Shown in pieces: positions 8,727 to 15,744 of a stretch of DNA of 51,771 nt (position 1 is its first letter; each line of letters begins with the position of its first letter). Made by a program: the position numbers and the translations under genes. The DNA comes from Candidatus Falkowbacteria bacterium UBA2355 (GTDB taxonomy: Bacteria; Patescibacteriota; Patescibacteriia; Patescibacteriales; Patescibacteriaceae). The notes beneath the pieces were generated by a model. That model was given only the letters and a program-made list of their open reading frames with translations. It was not told the DNA's origin and searched no databases. The stretch is from positions 1 through 51,771 of the forward strand of contig DDTV01000020.1 of NCBI GenBank assembly GCA_002344425.1. Direction: 5' to 3'.

Positions 8727-10445
8727 ATGTACGCTTTAGAAAAAATTAAACATGACTTATCGGCCGCCATCGGCCGATCTATCAAGACGGAAGTTAAACT
8801 TTCCGATTTTGTGGCGCCGCCGCAAGCCGAGCTGGGAGATATAAGTCTGCCTTGTTTTGTTTTTGCAAAAGCTCTGGCAAAAAGCCCGGTAGAGATAGCC
8901 GCAGAGATTTCCGAAAAACTTTCCGGAATGAAATGGGTAGATAAGTCCACTGCCAGCGGACCCTACGTTAATATTTCATTGAGCGCCGCGGCCTTGGTTG
9001 CAATTTTAAAAGATATTGTTAAACACGGCGCTAAATACGGCGAAAACAAAAGCGGCGCTAAAAAACGCGTCATGATCGAATACTCTAATGCCAATACGCA
9101 TAAGGAATATCATGTCGGCCATCTGCGCAATATCGCCTACGGCGATTCCGTCAGCCGTATTCTTGCAGCCAATGGCTGGAAGGTGATTCCGGTTTCCTAT
9201 ATCAATGATTTTGGCATTCATGTCGCCAAAACCATTTGGTGGCTGTATCACGAGCATAATATTGAAGCTAGGAAAATTTTGAAAGAAGGTACGGAAAACA
9301 AAGGTTATTTTCTCGGGCGGCAATATGCCGAAGCAACGCAACGGATTGAGGAGCATGAAGGCGCTAAACTCGAAGTTGGACAAGTCATGCAGCAAATAGA
9401 GAGTCGGCGCGGCGATATGTATAAGCTATGGAAGAAAACGCGGCAATGGAGCATTGACCAATTTGCCACGATTTACAAAGAACTCGGCGTACGCTTTTCG
9501 ACTACTTTTTACGAAAATGAGTTTATCGAGGCCGGTTTGAAGATGGTTAAGGAATTGGAGACCAAGGGAGTTTTAAAACGCAGCGAGGGCGCCGTAATCG
9601 CCGATTTAGAGGCCTACAAGCTCGGCGTCTTGGTAGTATTGCGTTCTGACGGCACAGCGCTTTATCCGGTTGCCGACTTGCCTTTGGCTATCAAAAAAAT
9701 AAAAGGTTATAAGCTCGATCATTCCTTGTATGTCGTCGATGTTCGTCAATCGCTTTATTTCAACCAGCTCTTTAAAATTTTGGAATTGCTGGGTTATAAA
9801 ACCAAGTTGGAGCATCTGACTTATGATTTTGTAAAATTGCCTTCGGGTATGATGTCGTCTCGTACCGGAAATATTATTCCGTACGAAGATTTGAAAAATA
9901 TGGCTTTGGAAAAAGCCAAGGCGGAAATCATTCAGCGGCATAATAATTGGCCGACTAAAAAAATCAATCAAGTGGCCTCGGCCGTCGCTTTTGGCGCGCT
10001 TAAATTTGAAATGATTAAAGTCGGTTCGGATAAATCGATTACCTTTGATATGGACAGCGCCCTGCGCTTTGACGGCTTTACAGCTGCTTATCTGCAATAT
10101 GCTTATGCTCGCATTCAAAGCATTAAACGAAAAGCTCCGCTAACGCTTAAGCGTTCGACGATTGATTATGCTCAGCTTAATGAAACTCGTGAAAAAGTTT
10201 TGATTATAAAGTTGGCTAATTTTTCGGCTTCGGTTAGTGCGGCCGGAGAAAAACGTGATCCGGCCGAAATTGCTAAATATCTTTTTGATTTAGCGCAAAC
10301 GGCTAATGATTATTATCACGCTGTTCCGGTTTTGAAAGCCGATCGCTCGACCGGCGCCGCGCGTTTGGCTTTATTGGACTCAATTGCTTTGGTTATTGAA
10401 CAAGGCCTGAAGCTTTTGGGAGTAGAGGTTGTTGAGGAAATGTAG
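8727..10445 (+). CDS. argS: arginine--tRNA ligase
   Basis: 572 residues. Domains in order: N-terminal additional domain (about 1-100, with the DISLPCF stretch); Rossmann catalytic domain with HVGH at 129-132 inside the typical NANTHKEYHVGHLRN context; the region replacing KMSKS, which here reads MMSSRTGN (about 375-382), as in many ArgRS enzymes lacking the canonical lysine; and the C-terminal DALR anticodon-binding helices. It charges tRNA-Arg. It is coupled to tyrS with a one-base gap. An intrinsic terminator follows at 10477. Confidence 0.96.
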   Translation: MYALEKIKHDLSAAIGRSIKTEVKLSDFVAPPQAELGDISLPCFVFAKALAKSPVEIAAEISEKLSGMKWVDKSTASGPYVNISLSAAALVAILKDIVKHGAKYGENKSGAKKRVMIEYSNANTHKEYHVGHLRNIAYGDSVSRILAANGWKVIPVSYINDFGIHVAKTIWWLYHEHNIEARKILKEGTENKGYFLGRQYAEATQRIEEHEGAKLEVGQVMQQIESRRGDMYKLWKKTRQWSIDQFATIYKELGVRFSTTFYENEFIEAGLKMVKELETKGVLKRSEGAVIADLEAYKLGVLVVLRSDGTALYPVADLPLAIKKIKGYKLDHSLYVVDVRQSLYFNQLFKILELLGYKTKLEHLTYDFVKLPSGMMSSRTGNIIPYEDLKNMALEKAKAEIIQRHNNWPTKKINQVASAVAFGALKFEMIKVGSDKSITFDMDSALRFDGFTAAYLQYAYARIQSIKRKAPLTLKRSTIDYAQLNETREKVLIIKLANFSASVSAAGEKRDPAEIAKYLFDLAQTANDYYHAVPVLKADRSTGAARLALLDSIALVIEQGLKLLGVEVVEEM

Positions 10446-10476
10446 AGGGGGATAAGTTGAAAAAAATACTAAGATT

Positions 10477-10498
10477 AAAGACCTTGAATGGGGTCTTT
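10477..10498 (+). terminator. intrinsic terminator after argS
   Basis: Stem AAAGACC/GGTCTTT (10477-10483/10492-10498) with an eight-base loop and a T run. Confidence 0.75.
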
Positions 10499-10550
10499 TT
10501 TCTTGCTATATTTGTCATACCTCTCCGTATTAAATTTTAATATTGAGAGT

Positions 10551-10835
10551 ATGAAAAAATATCTTACAGGAGATGAAATGTTTCCTATGCTAGCACAATT
10601 TGCCAATCAAATTCATCAACAAATTGAGGATTTGAAAGATATTATGAATACCCGTTTCGATACAATCGAAAAACGGCTCGATAATCACGAAGAGCGTCTT
10701 AATCGAATTGAATTAACTATGGTTAGGAAAGATGACTTTAATCACTTATTCAGAGCTTTGACTAGAGTTTTGTCAGAAAAAGAATTACTTACGCAAGCAG
10801 AATACCGCTATTTTCTGAGTCAAACACAGGATTAG
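10551..10835 (+). CDS. small coiled-coil protein of unknown function
   Basis: 94 residues; no family recognised. The middle (about residues 18-60) is a heptad-like coiled coil (IHQQIEDLKDIMNTRFDTIE, then KRLDNHEERLNRIE). The C-terminus is helical. Such short coiled-coil proteins are frequent in Parcubacteria and resemble the tropomyosin-like or phage-tail-like helical proteins; no function follows. The ORF extends upstream to 10488, but that part runs through the argS terminator, so I start at the ATG at 10551. It converges on the PheRS gene, overlapping its stop by four bases. Confidence 0.6.
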   Translation: MKKYLTGDEMFPMLAQFANQIHQQIEDLKDIMNTRFDTIEKRLDNHEERLNRIELTMVRKDDFNHLFRALTRVLSEKELLTQAEYRYFLSQTQD

Positions 10836-12016
10836 CGAACAACCGCCCCGAATTTTTCAATCGTGACTTCCTCTAATTTTTTGTGTTTAGCATCAACCTC
10901 TTCGCTGGTCAGCGTTCTGTCTAAGGAGCGATAGACAGTTCGGAAAGTATAAGAAATTTTATCTTTACCGAATTTTTCTTCGTTTTCATAGGTGTCCAAT
11001 AATTTTACCTCCTCGGTCATTTCCGTTCCGGCAATTTCGCGAATCAACTCATAATAGGCGTTAAGGTCGAAATTTTTATCAACTATAAAGGAAATATCGC
11101 GCGTAATCGGAGGATACTTGCTGACCGGCTCGAAGATATGGTCAAGGTCGGCCAATTGTTTGGTAACGCGTTCATCGTCGGAGTAGAGAAGACGGATATC
11201 CGGAATGCGCTGTTTGATCATCGCTAAACGGTCGGAGCCGAAACCAAAGGCCCAAGCATTATATTTGTCGGGATCAATGCCGAGGTTGCGAATAACATTC
11301 GGATGAGCGATGCCCGCGCCGAGTATTTCAATCAGTTGTCCGTCCCATTCGATATTCATTTCAACGCTCGGATCGGTATAAGGGAAATGGTCGACAATGA
11401 ATTTATATTTTACGTCCTTACCGTAGAGAGCTTCGCAAACTTCGATTAAAATCGCTTCCAAATCTTTTTGATCAAGAGTTTTAATGTCTTTTCTAATAAC
11501 GAAAAAGCCGTCGATTTGGTGCAGAATATTATAGTGCTGCCAATCGATTTCATCGCGGCGATAACATTTGCCATAACTTAATACGCCGACAGAGCCGTGC
11601 TTTTCTAAACGTTCTCGAACCTCCGGAATATCCAAATAATATTTCCACATGAGGGAAGTATGCGGACGAAGGATATGGTTCTCATCGATGAAATAAGAAT
11701 CAGAGGCAGTGCGGGCCGGATGATCTTTCGGGAAGTTGAAGAGATCGAAAACGATTTCCGGCGTAATAACTTCCGGCGTTTCAATCAAATCAAGATTTTT
11801 CAAACTCGGTAAATTAATAACCCTTTCGGTAATCGCTTTGACCGGAGAACCCTCTTTTTTGCTTAAATCGGGAATAGCGATATAGCGCTGTAAGCGTTTG
11901 CTCTCCGGATCGCTTTTCGCGTTTAACTCAGCGTACAAGCGTTCCTGTTCGCTCATGTCGGTTTTGTAATGATGCCGCTGTAAGTGCGGCGCTTCGTACA
12001 TATTCATAAATTTCAA
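10832..12016 (-). CDS. single-chain phenylalanine--tRNA ligase (alpha-type catalytic domain fused to an FDX-ACB domain)
   Basis: 394 residues. Residues about 55-290 are a class II PheRS catalytic core. Motif 2 is CYRRDEID (151-158), the Phe-binding loop is EILGAGIAHPNV, and motif 3 is FGFGSDRLAMIKQ (257-269) followed by DIRLLYSDD. Residues about 300-394 form a ferredoxin-fold anticodon-binding domain (KYPPITRDISF, ending RSLDRTLTSEEV and FGAVVR), which in ordinary bacterial PheRS ends the beta subunit. This is the architecture of the monomeric mitochondrial enzyme; no pheT lies nearby. Possible starts are 12016, 12007 and 12001; none has a Shine-Dalgarno sequence. The gene is preceded by a Phe-codon leader peptide and attenuator (12039-12148). 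Confidence 0.92.
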   Translation of the reverse strand: MKFMNMYEAPHLQRHHYKTDMSEQERLYAELNAKSDPESKRLQRYIAIPDLSKKEGSPVKAITERVINLPSLKNLDLIETPEVITPEIVFDLFNFPKDHPARTASDSYFIDENHILRPHTSLMWKYYLDIPEVRERLEKHGSVGVLSYGKCYRRDEIDWQHYNILHQIDGFFVIRKDIKTLDQKDLEAILIEVCEALYGKDVKYKFIVDHFPYTDPSVEMNIEWDGQLIEILGAGIAHPNVIRNLGIDPDKYNAWAFGFGSDRLAMIKQRIPDIRLLYSDDERVTKQLADLDHIFEPVSKYPPITRDISFIVDKNFDLNAYYELIREIAGTEMTEEVKLLDTYENEEKFGKDKISYTFRTVYRSLDRTLTSEEVDAKHKKLEEVTIEKFGAVVR

Positions 12017-12038
12017 TAAAAATTGATGTAAAAATAAA

Positions 12039-12056
12039 AGACCCTGGCGCGGGTCT
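12039..12056 (-). terminator. attenuator terminator in the PheRS leader
   Basis: Minus-strand stem AGACCC (12051-12056) with GGGTCT (12039-12044) and a six-base loop, followed by TTTATTTTTA. It lies between the leader peptide and the PheRS start, so it must be overcome for expression. Confidence 0.85.
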
Positions 12057-12106
12057 AGTGGTATTAGCTTAAAAACGCCTTACCATAGACCCTTCTGTGT
12101 AAAGGG
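12051..12106 (-). promoter_or_regulatory. attenuator alternative pairings (regions 1:2 and 2:3)
   Basis: Region 2 reads GGGTCTATGGT (12082-12092) and covers the last leader codons and the first base-pairs before the stop. It pairs with region 3, ACCACTAGACCC (12051-12062): seven contiguous bp plus three more after a small internal loop. This excludes the terminator, which needs the same AGACCC. Region 1, CCCTT (12102-12106), inside the Phe codon run, pairs with AAGGG (12090-12094) and would sequester region 2. Confidence 0.85.
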
Positions 12107-12148
12107 AAAAGTGAATGAGAATTTAAAGCCGAAATTCTGACTTTTCAT
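12080..12148 (-). CDS. phenylalanine-rich leader peptide of the PheRS attenuator
   Basis: 22 codons, ATG at 12148 and TAA at 12080-12082. Phe stands at positions 6, 8, 10, 12, 14 and 16, alternating with other residues (NFGFKFSFTFPF). The peptide ends in GLW directly over the antiterminator arm. It lies 64 bases upstream of the PheRS gene on the same strand, with a terminator between. By analogy with the E. coli pheST leader, a ribosome stalled on Phe codons for lack of charged tRNA-Phe would free region 2 to form the antiterminator. A ribosome reaching the stop would cover region 2 and let the terminator form. There is no Shine-Dalgarno sequence; the -10 box is only eight bases upstream, so the leader itself may be leaderless. 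Confidence 0.9.
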   Translation of the reverse strand: MKSQNFGFKFSFTFPFTQKGLW

Positions 12149-12156
12149 ATGGTTTT

Positions 12157-12185
12157 AGTCTAGCCCAACTTGTAATTTTAGGCAA
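12157..12185 (-). promoter_or_regulatory. promoter of the PheRS leader transcript
   Basis: Minus strand: -35 TTGCCT (12180-12185), 17-bp spacer, -10 TAGACT (12157-12162). Predicted start near 12150, two bases or so before the leader ATG at 12148. Confidence 0.65.
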
Positions 12186-12202
12186 GTTTGCTAGGAATAA
12201 GA

Positions 12203-12208
12203 TATAAT
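12203..12208 (+). promoter_or_regulatory. uvrC -10 box, leaderless
   Basis: Perfect TATAAT; the uvrC ATG at 12215 begins seven bases after it. No clear -35 box. Confidence 0.6.
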
Positions 12209-12214
12209 CAGCCT

Positions 12215-13438
12215 ATGACCCTCGATCAAGTTAAAAAATTAAATATTCCTCAAAGTCCCGGCTGTTATCAGTATTTTAATAAAGAAGGGAAGTTGATTTA
12301 TATAGGAAAGGCTGTGAATCTGCGCAGCCGCGTTTTTTCGTATTGGCGCACCTCGGCCAATCATACGCCGATGAAAGCGAAGATGGTAAAGGAGATTTCT
12401 AAGATAAAATGGGTTGAAGTTGATTCGGAAATTGAAGCCTTGCTGCTCGAAGCCAATTTAGTGAAGAAACATCAGCCCTATTACAATATTATGCTGCGCG
12501 ACGATAAGCGCTTTAACTATATTCATATTTCTTTAGAAGATGAGATTCCGGGAGTATTTTTGACGCGTACGATTGGCAAGGCGGGAAAATATTACGGACC
12601 CTTTGTCAGCGGATTGGCGGTTAAAGAAACCTTGAAAGCCCTGCGCAAGATATGGCCCTATTGCACGATGCGTAAAATTCAAAAAAAATCTTGCTTCTAT
12701 TATCAAATCGGACGCTGTCTCGGGCCCTGCGGTCAAAAAGTTTCTATTAAAGATTATAAGGACCAGGTAATTAAGCCTTTGATTTTATTCTTTGAAGGTA
12801 AGAAAAAAAGAGTCATCAAGAGTTTGCCTGAAGAAAAAAGAGAGTACATGCAACAAGTTTTGGAAAACACCCATGTTATCGGCGTCGCTGAAAAATACGC
12901 CAACGACGTTGTCGAACTCGCTAAGATACTTAATCTGAAAAAAGTTCCGCAACGGATCGAGGGCTATGATATTTCCAATACCTTTGGGAAAGAAGCGGTC
13001 GGTTCGATGGTGGTGTTTAATGGCGGAGAAGCCGATAAAAACGAATATCGCAAATTCAAGATTGTCGGCAAGTTTTCAAGCGATCGTAAAAAAGGCGATG
13101 TTCAAATGATTTCCGAAATTTTAGAACGGCGTTTGAATAACGATTGGCCCTTGCCCGATTTGATGATTATCGACGGCGGCAAGCAGCAGCTTAATGTTGC
13201 CGCGCGGATTTTAAAAAAGTACAAGCAGGATATCGCTTTTATAGGAATCACTAAGGGCGAAGGCCTGCGCAGCGCCCATGCCCCGGATAAGATATTTTTT
13301 CCGGGGGAATCAAAGGCTTTAGAGCTTCCTTTGGCGTCGCCGGCTCTGCATTTGATCAAGCGCGTGCGCGATGAAGCGCACCGTTTCGCGATTAGCTATC
13401 ATCGTAAAATCAGAGGAAAAAGATTCTTGGCAGGCTGA
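12215..13438 (+). CDS. uvrC: UvrC-like excinuclease subunit lacking the C-terminal HhH domain
   Basis: 407 residues against about 600 for usual UvrC. It has the N-terminal GIY-YIG nuclease domain (GCYQYFNKEGKLIYIGKA, residues about 14-33), the cysteine segment CLGPCG, and the RNase H-like second nuclease domain (IEGYDISNTFGKEAVGSMVV; later LMIIDGGKQQ; ending RDEAHRFAISYHR). The interdomain UVR stretch is short and poorly conserved. The protein stops about 10 residues after AISYHR, where the tandem helix-hairpin-helix domain should follow. UvrC makes both incisions in nucleotide excision repair. I start at 12215, directly after the TATAAT box. No frameshift remnant of the missing domain is seen downstream; trxA follows. 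Confidence 0.92.
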   Translation: MTLDQVKKLNIPQSPGCYQYFNKEGKLIYIGKAVNLRSRVFSYWRTSANHTPMKAKMVKEISKIKWVEVDSEIEALLLEANLVKKHQPYYNIMLRDDKRFNYIHISLEDEIPGVFLTRTIGKAGKYYGPFVSGLAVKETLKALRKIWPYCTMRKIQKKSCFYYQIGRCLGPCGQKVSIKDYKDQVIKPLILFFEGKKKRVIKSLPEEKREYMQQVLENTHVIGVAEKYANDVVELAKILNLKKVPQRIEGYDISNTFGKEAVGSMVVFNGGEADKNEYRKFKIVGKFSSDRKKGDVQMISEILERRLNNDWPLPDLMIIDGGKQQLNVAARILKKYKQDIAFIGITKGEGLRSAHAPDKIFFPGESKALELPLASPALHLIKRVRDEAHRFAISYHRKIRGKRFLAG

Positions 13439-13455
13439 AATTTATATGGTACAAT
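13427..13455 (+). promoter_or_regulatory. trxA promoter
   Basis: -35 TTGGCA (13427-13432, inside the end of uvrC), 17-bp spacer, extended -10 TGG-TACAAT (13450-13455). Start codon 29 bases downstream. Confidence 0.7.
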
Positions 13456-13484
13456 AGCGCGTACTTACATTAATTAAAAACTAT

Positions 13485-13808
13485 ATGGCTCAGCAATTTA
13501 CAAAGGACAGCTTTGCTTCCGAGGTTATCGAAGCCTCAAAAGCCAAGCCGGTGCTGGTTGATTTTTTTGCGACTTGGTGCGGACCCTGTCAGGCGCAGGC
13601 ACCGATTGTCGATGAAATCGCGGCCGACTTCGAAGGCAAGGCGATTGTCGGTAAGCTCGATACCGATCAGGCAATTGACGTTGCCCGGCAGTACGGCGTT
13701 ATGAGCATCCCGACCTTGATTGTCTTTAAGAACGGACAGCCGACCGAACGTTTTACGGGAGTTCAGGAAAAAAACGTTTTGGCCGAAGCCCTGAACAAGA
13801 ATCTATAA
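13485..13808 (+). CDS. trxA: thioredoxin
   Basis: 107 residues, the classical thioredoxin length. The active site is WCGPC at residues 31-35 (Cys32, Cys35), preceded by LVDFFAT and followed by the cis-proline segment SIPTLIVFKNG. It is a cytoplasmic dithiol reductant; no signal peptide is visible. It has its own promoter within the end of uvrC and is followed closely by the metallo-hydrolase gene, with which it may be co-transcribed. Confident by motif and length. Confidence 0.97.
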   Translation: MAQQFTKDSFASEVIEASKAKPVLVDFFATWCGPCQAQAPIVDEIAADFEGKAIVGKLDTDQAIDVARQYGVMSIPTLIVFKNGQPTERFTGVQEKNVLAEALNKNL

Positions 13809-13814
13809 TTTAAT

Positions 13815-14687
13815 ATGAAAATAAAGGAGGGGACAGCGGCAGCAATATTTATTATTGTTGCCGCTTGGTTATCGTTCTGGTTTTTATATGAAGGCGAACA
13901 AAGGCTGGAAGTCAGTTTTTTGGATATCGGGCAGGGCGACGCCGCTTTGATAGAAACGCCTAACAATAAAACCATTCTGGTCGACGGCGGTCCGCCGGAT
14001 AAAGCCGTCTTGCGCGAACTTGGACGTTCTTTGCCTTTTTGGCAGCGGCGAATCGACCTAGTGATTCTCAGTCATCCGCACGATGATCATTTCGGCGGCT
14101 TGACCGCGGTAGCCGAACGTTACTCGATCGGCGCCGTAATATTGAGTGATTTTCCTTATAACACTCCGCCATATCAAGAGTTCATAGTAACTTTGAAAAA
14201 TAAAAAAATTCCAATCGTCTATGCCAAGCAAGAAGATATAACTGTCGACGGGGTAATTTTTAATTTTATATTCCCTTTCGATAGTTTAGCGGAGTCTAAG
14301 ATTGAGAATCCCAATAACGCCTCTTTGGTATTTCGCTTGTCATACGGTGAAGTCGATATACTATTTACGGGCGATGCTGAGACAGAGCTGGAGACTGAGT
14401 TATTGAAGATCTCCAAGGCGGAATTATCTGCGGAAATTTTGAAATTAGGCCATCACGGCTCAGATACTAGCTCGACGGAAGCTTTTTTGGATACTGTCAA
14501 TCCCGAACTGGCAATTGCTTCGGCTGGCAATGATAATAGTTATGGTCATCCATCGCCGCGCATTTTAAGGCGGCTCGAACGTCGCGGAATAAAAAGTTAT
14601 CGTACGGATCAAGATGGGACAATTAGGCTTAAAATTGACGGACGCAGCGTCTTTAAGAACAAGGCTTGCATTATCGGCTGTTCATAG
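13815..14687 (+). CDS. ComEC/Rec2-like metallo-beta-lactamase-fold hydrolase
   Basis: 290 residues with one N-terminal membrane anchor (about residues 8-26), then a metallo-beta-lactamase fold. Visible motifs: DIGQGDAALIETP, the metal-binding HPHDDHFGG, FTGDAE, LGHHGSDTSS and NSYGHP. This is the extracellular domain found at the C-terminus of ComEC proteins, here as a free-standing protein. In ComEC it is proposed to degrade one DNA strand during uptake; whether this stand-alone form acts on DNA or another phosphodiester is unknown. It begins six bases after trxA. The ndk promoter lies in its last codons. Confidence 0.88.
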   Translation: MKIKEGTAAAIFIIVAAWLSFWFLYEGEQRLEVSFLDIGQGDAALIETPNNKTILVDGGPPDKAVLRELGRSLPFWQRRIDLVILSHPHDDHFGGLTAVAERYSIGAVILSDFPYNTPPYQEFIVTLKNKKIPIVYAKQEDITVDGVIFNFIFPFDSLAESKIENPNNASLVFRLSYGEVDILFTGDAETELETELLKISKAELSAEILKLGHHGSDTSSTEAFLDTVNPELAIASAGNDNSYGHPSPRILRRLERRGIKSYRTDQDGTIRLKIDGRSVFKNKACIIGCS

Positions 14688-14694
14688 CTATAAT
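14666..14694 (+). promoter_or_regulatory. ndk promoter
   Basis: -35 TTGCAT (14666-14671), 17-bp spacer, -10 TATAAT (14689-14694), overlapping the end of the upstream gene. Confidence 0.7.
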
Positions 14695-14723
14695 CGGGGT
14701 ATTGATTATTATTTTTATTAAGT

Positions 14724-15323
14724 ATGCAGGAAAAGACTTTGGTTATCATTAAACCGGATGGAGTGCAACGTTCCTTGATTGGAGAAATCATTAAGCGTTT
14801 CGAATTAGTTGGTCTTAAGCTGGTCGGTTTGAAAATGCTTATTCCGACTGAACAAATGGCAACTGATCATTATTATAATGTTGGCGGCGAGGAATGGCTT
14901 GAAGCGGTTGGCGCTAAAGCGCGGGCTGCTTATGAAAAGAAAGGCCAAGAGTCACCCTATAAAACCAATCGTGATAACGGTGTTGCGGTTATGGAAGCTA
15001 ATGCCAAATATTTAAGCGCCGGCCCGGTCATTGCAATGATTTGGCAAGGCGGGCACGCTGTTGAATTGGTACGTAAGATTGCCGGTTTTACAGAGCCCTT
15101 GACCGCCGCTCCGGGAACAATCCGCGGAGATTTTACGCTTGACTCTTTTGCCGCCGCTGACACCGATCGTCGCAGTATCAGAAATTTGATTCATGCTTCA
15201 GGTAAGGTTGAAGAAGCCGAGAAAGAAATTGATATGTGGTTTAAACCCGAAGAAGTTCTGTCCTATCGTTTGATTCAGGATGAAATTCTCTACGACGTTA
15301 ATTTGGACGGCTTCAAAGAATAG
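14724..15323 (+). CDS. ndk: nucleoside diphosphate kinase with an insertion
   Basis: 199 residues against about 140 in most bacteria. It transfers the gamma phosphate between nucleoside triphosphates and diphosphates. The N-terminus (KTLVIIKPDGVQRSLIGEII) and the active-site segment RRSIRNLIHASG with its phosphohistidine are normal. The extra length lies after residue ~50 (DHYYNVGGEEWLEAVGAKAR, then AAYEKKGQESPY) and at the end. I believe similar insertions occur in some other lineages, so this is probably a true long form and not a misread. Confidence 0.95.
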   Translation: MQEKTLVIIKPDGVQRSLIGEIIKRFELVGLKLVGLKMLIPTEQMATDHYYNVGGEEWLEAVGAKARAAYEKKGQESPYKTNRDNGVAVMEANAKYLSAGPVIAMIWQGGHAVELVRKIAGFTEPLTAAPGTIRGDFTLDSFAAADTDRRSIRNLIHASGKVEEAEKEIDMWFKPEEVLSYRLIQDEILYDVNLDGFKE

Positions 15324-15324
15324 G

Positions 15325-15354
15325 TTGACCCTCTTAACTGTTTTTTGTTATAAT
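15325..15354 (+). promoter_or_regulatory. promoter of the small RNA after ndk
   Basis: -35 TTGACC (15325-15330), 18-bp spacer, -10 TATAAT (15349-15354). Predicted start at G15361. Confidence 0.65.
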
Positions 15355-15360
15355 AAAATC

Positions 15361-15425
15361 GTGCTGTTTTGATCGAACATGCACAACGGGAAAACAAAAA
15401 CCGCCCCTTTTCGGGGCGGTTTTTA
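15361..15425 (+). ncRNA. candidate ~65-nt small RNA (hairpin, A-rich linker, terminator)
   Basis: The predicted transcript begins with an 8-bp hairpin with one bulge (15361-15368 with 15376-15384). A linker rich in A follows, then an intrinsic terminator (15400-15420). No ORF with an initiation signal lies inside. It could be a free small RNA or an early-termination leader for the structured region and tRNA-Pro downstream. No known family was recognised. Confidence 0.5.
15400..15420 (+). terminator. intrinsic terminator
   Basis: 8-bp GC stem 15400-15407/15413-15420 with a five-base loop, followed by TTTT. Confidence 0.88.
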
Positions 15426-15442
15426 TATGTTATTATAGAAAT

Positions 15443-15667
15443 AGATAAGCTCTTTCTCTTTGCCCCGGCTTCATTAATCCTGATTTAAGTTTTGGATCAA
15501 ACTTTACATTATTGGCATCTTTTTTTCTCGTTGCCCGTGGGCGCCGGGATGAAGGCTATGGAGTTTTACATAAAGCTCCTACTGTGATCAGCCAATACTT
15601 GGTCGGGCTCTTGATGGGGCTAGGTTAGAGAGAAAGCATGTCCCAGCGAAAGCCGGGATTTTTATTG
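15443..15667 (+). ncRNA. switch-like structured RNA ahead of tRNA-Pro
   Basis: Helices seen: P1, CTTTCTCT (15452-15459) with AGAGAAAG (15629-15636); P2, GCCCC (15462-15466) with GGGGC (15616-15620); hairpin 15487-15492/15499-15504; and hairpin 15560-15567/15572-15579. It ends in a terminator hairpin with a GAAA loop (15641-15658) and TTTTT. CCCGGCTT (15464-15471) is exactly complementary to AAGCCGGG (15650-15657), the 3' arm of that terminator, so an antitermination form is possible. A -10-like TATTAT lies at 15431-15436. No family recognised. Confidence 0.5.
15641..15666 (+). terminator. terminator immediately before tRNA-Pro
   Basis: Stem 15641-15647/15652-15658 with one A-C mismatch and a GAAA tetraloop, then TTTTTATT. 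The tRNA starts two bases later. Confidence 0.65.
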
Positions 15668-15738
15668 CGGGACGTAGTATAACGGTAGTACGTGCCCATG
15701 GGGTGGGTATAGCGAGGGTTCAATTCCCTCCGTCCCGA
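15668..15738 (+). tRNA. tRNA-Pro(GGG)
   Basis: 71 nt cloverleaf: acceptor CGGGACG/CGTCCCG, D stem GTAT/GTAC, anticodon stem TGCCC/GGGTA, loop ATGGGGT with anticodon GGG, and T arm GAGGG-TTCAATT-CCCTC. Discriminator A73 and C1-G72 agree with bacterial tRNA-Pro. CCA is not encoded. The ftsB-like ORF begins six bases downstream. Confidence 0.95.
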
Positions 15739-15744
15739 CAATTT

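Noticed and set aside
15443..15667. T-box or SRP RNA
   Set aside because: No T-box AGGGTGGNACCGCG-type sequence and no SRP GGAAGGNAGCA loop. A 6S RNA could not be ruled out but the fold looks branched rather than rod-like.
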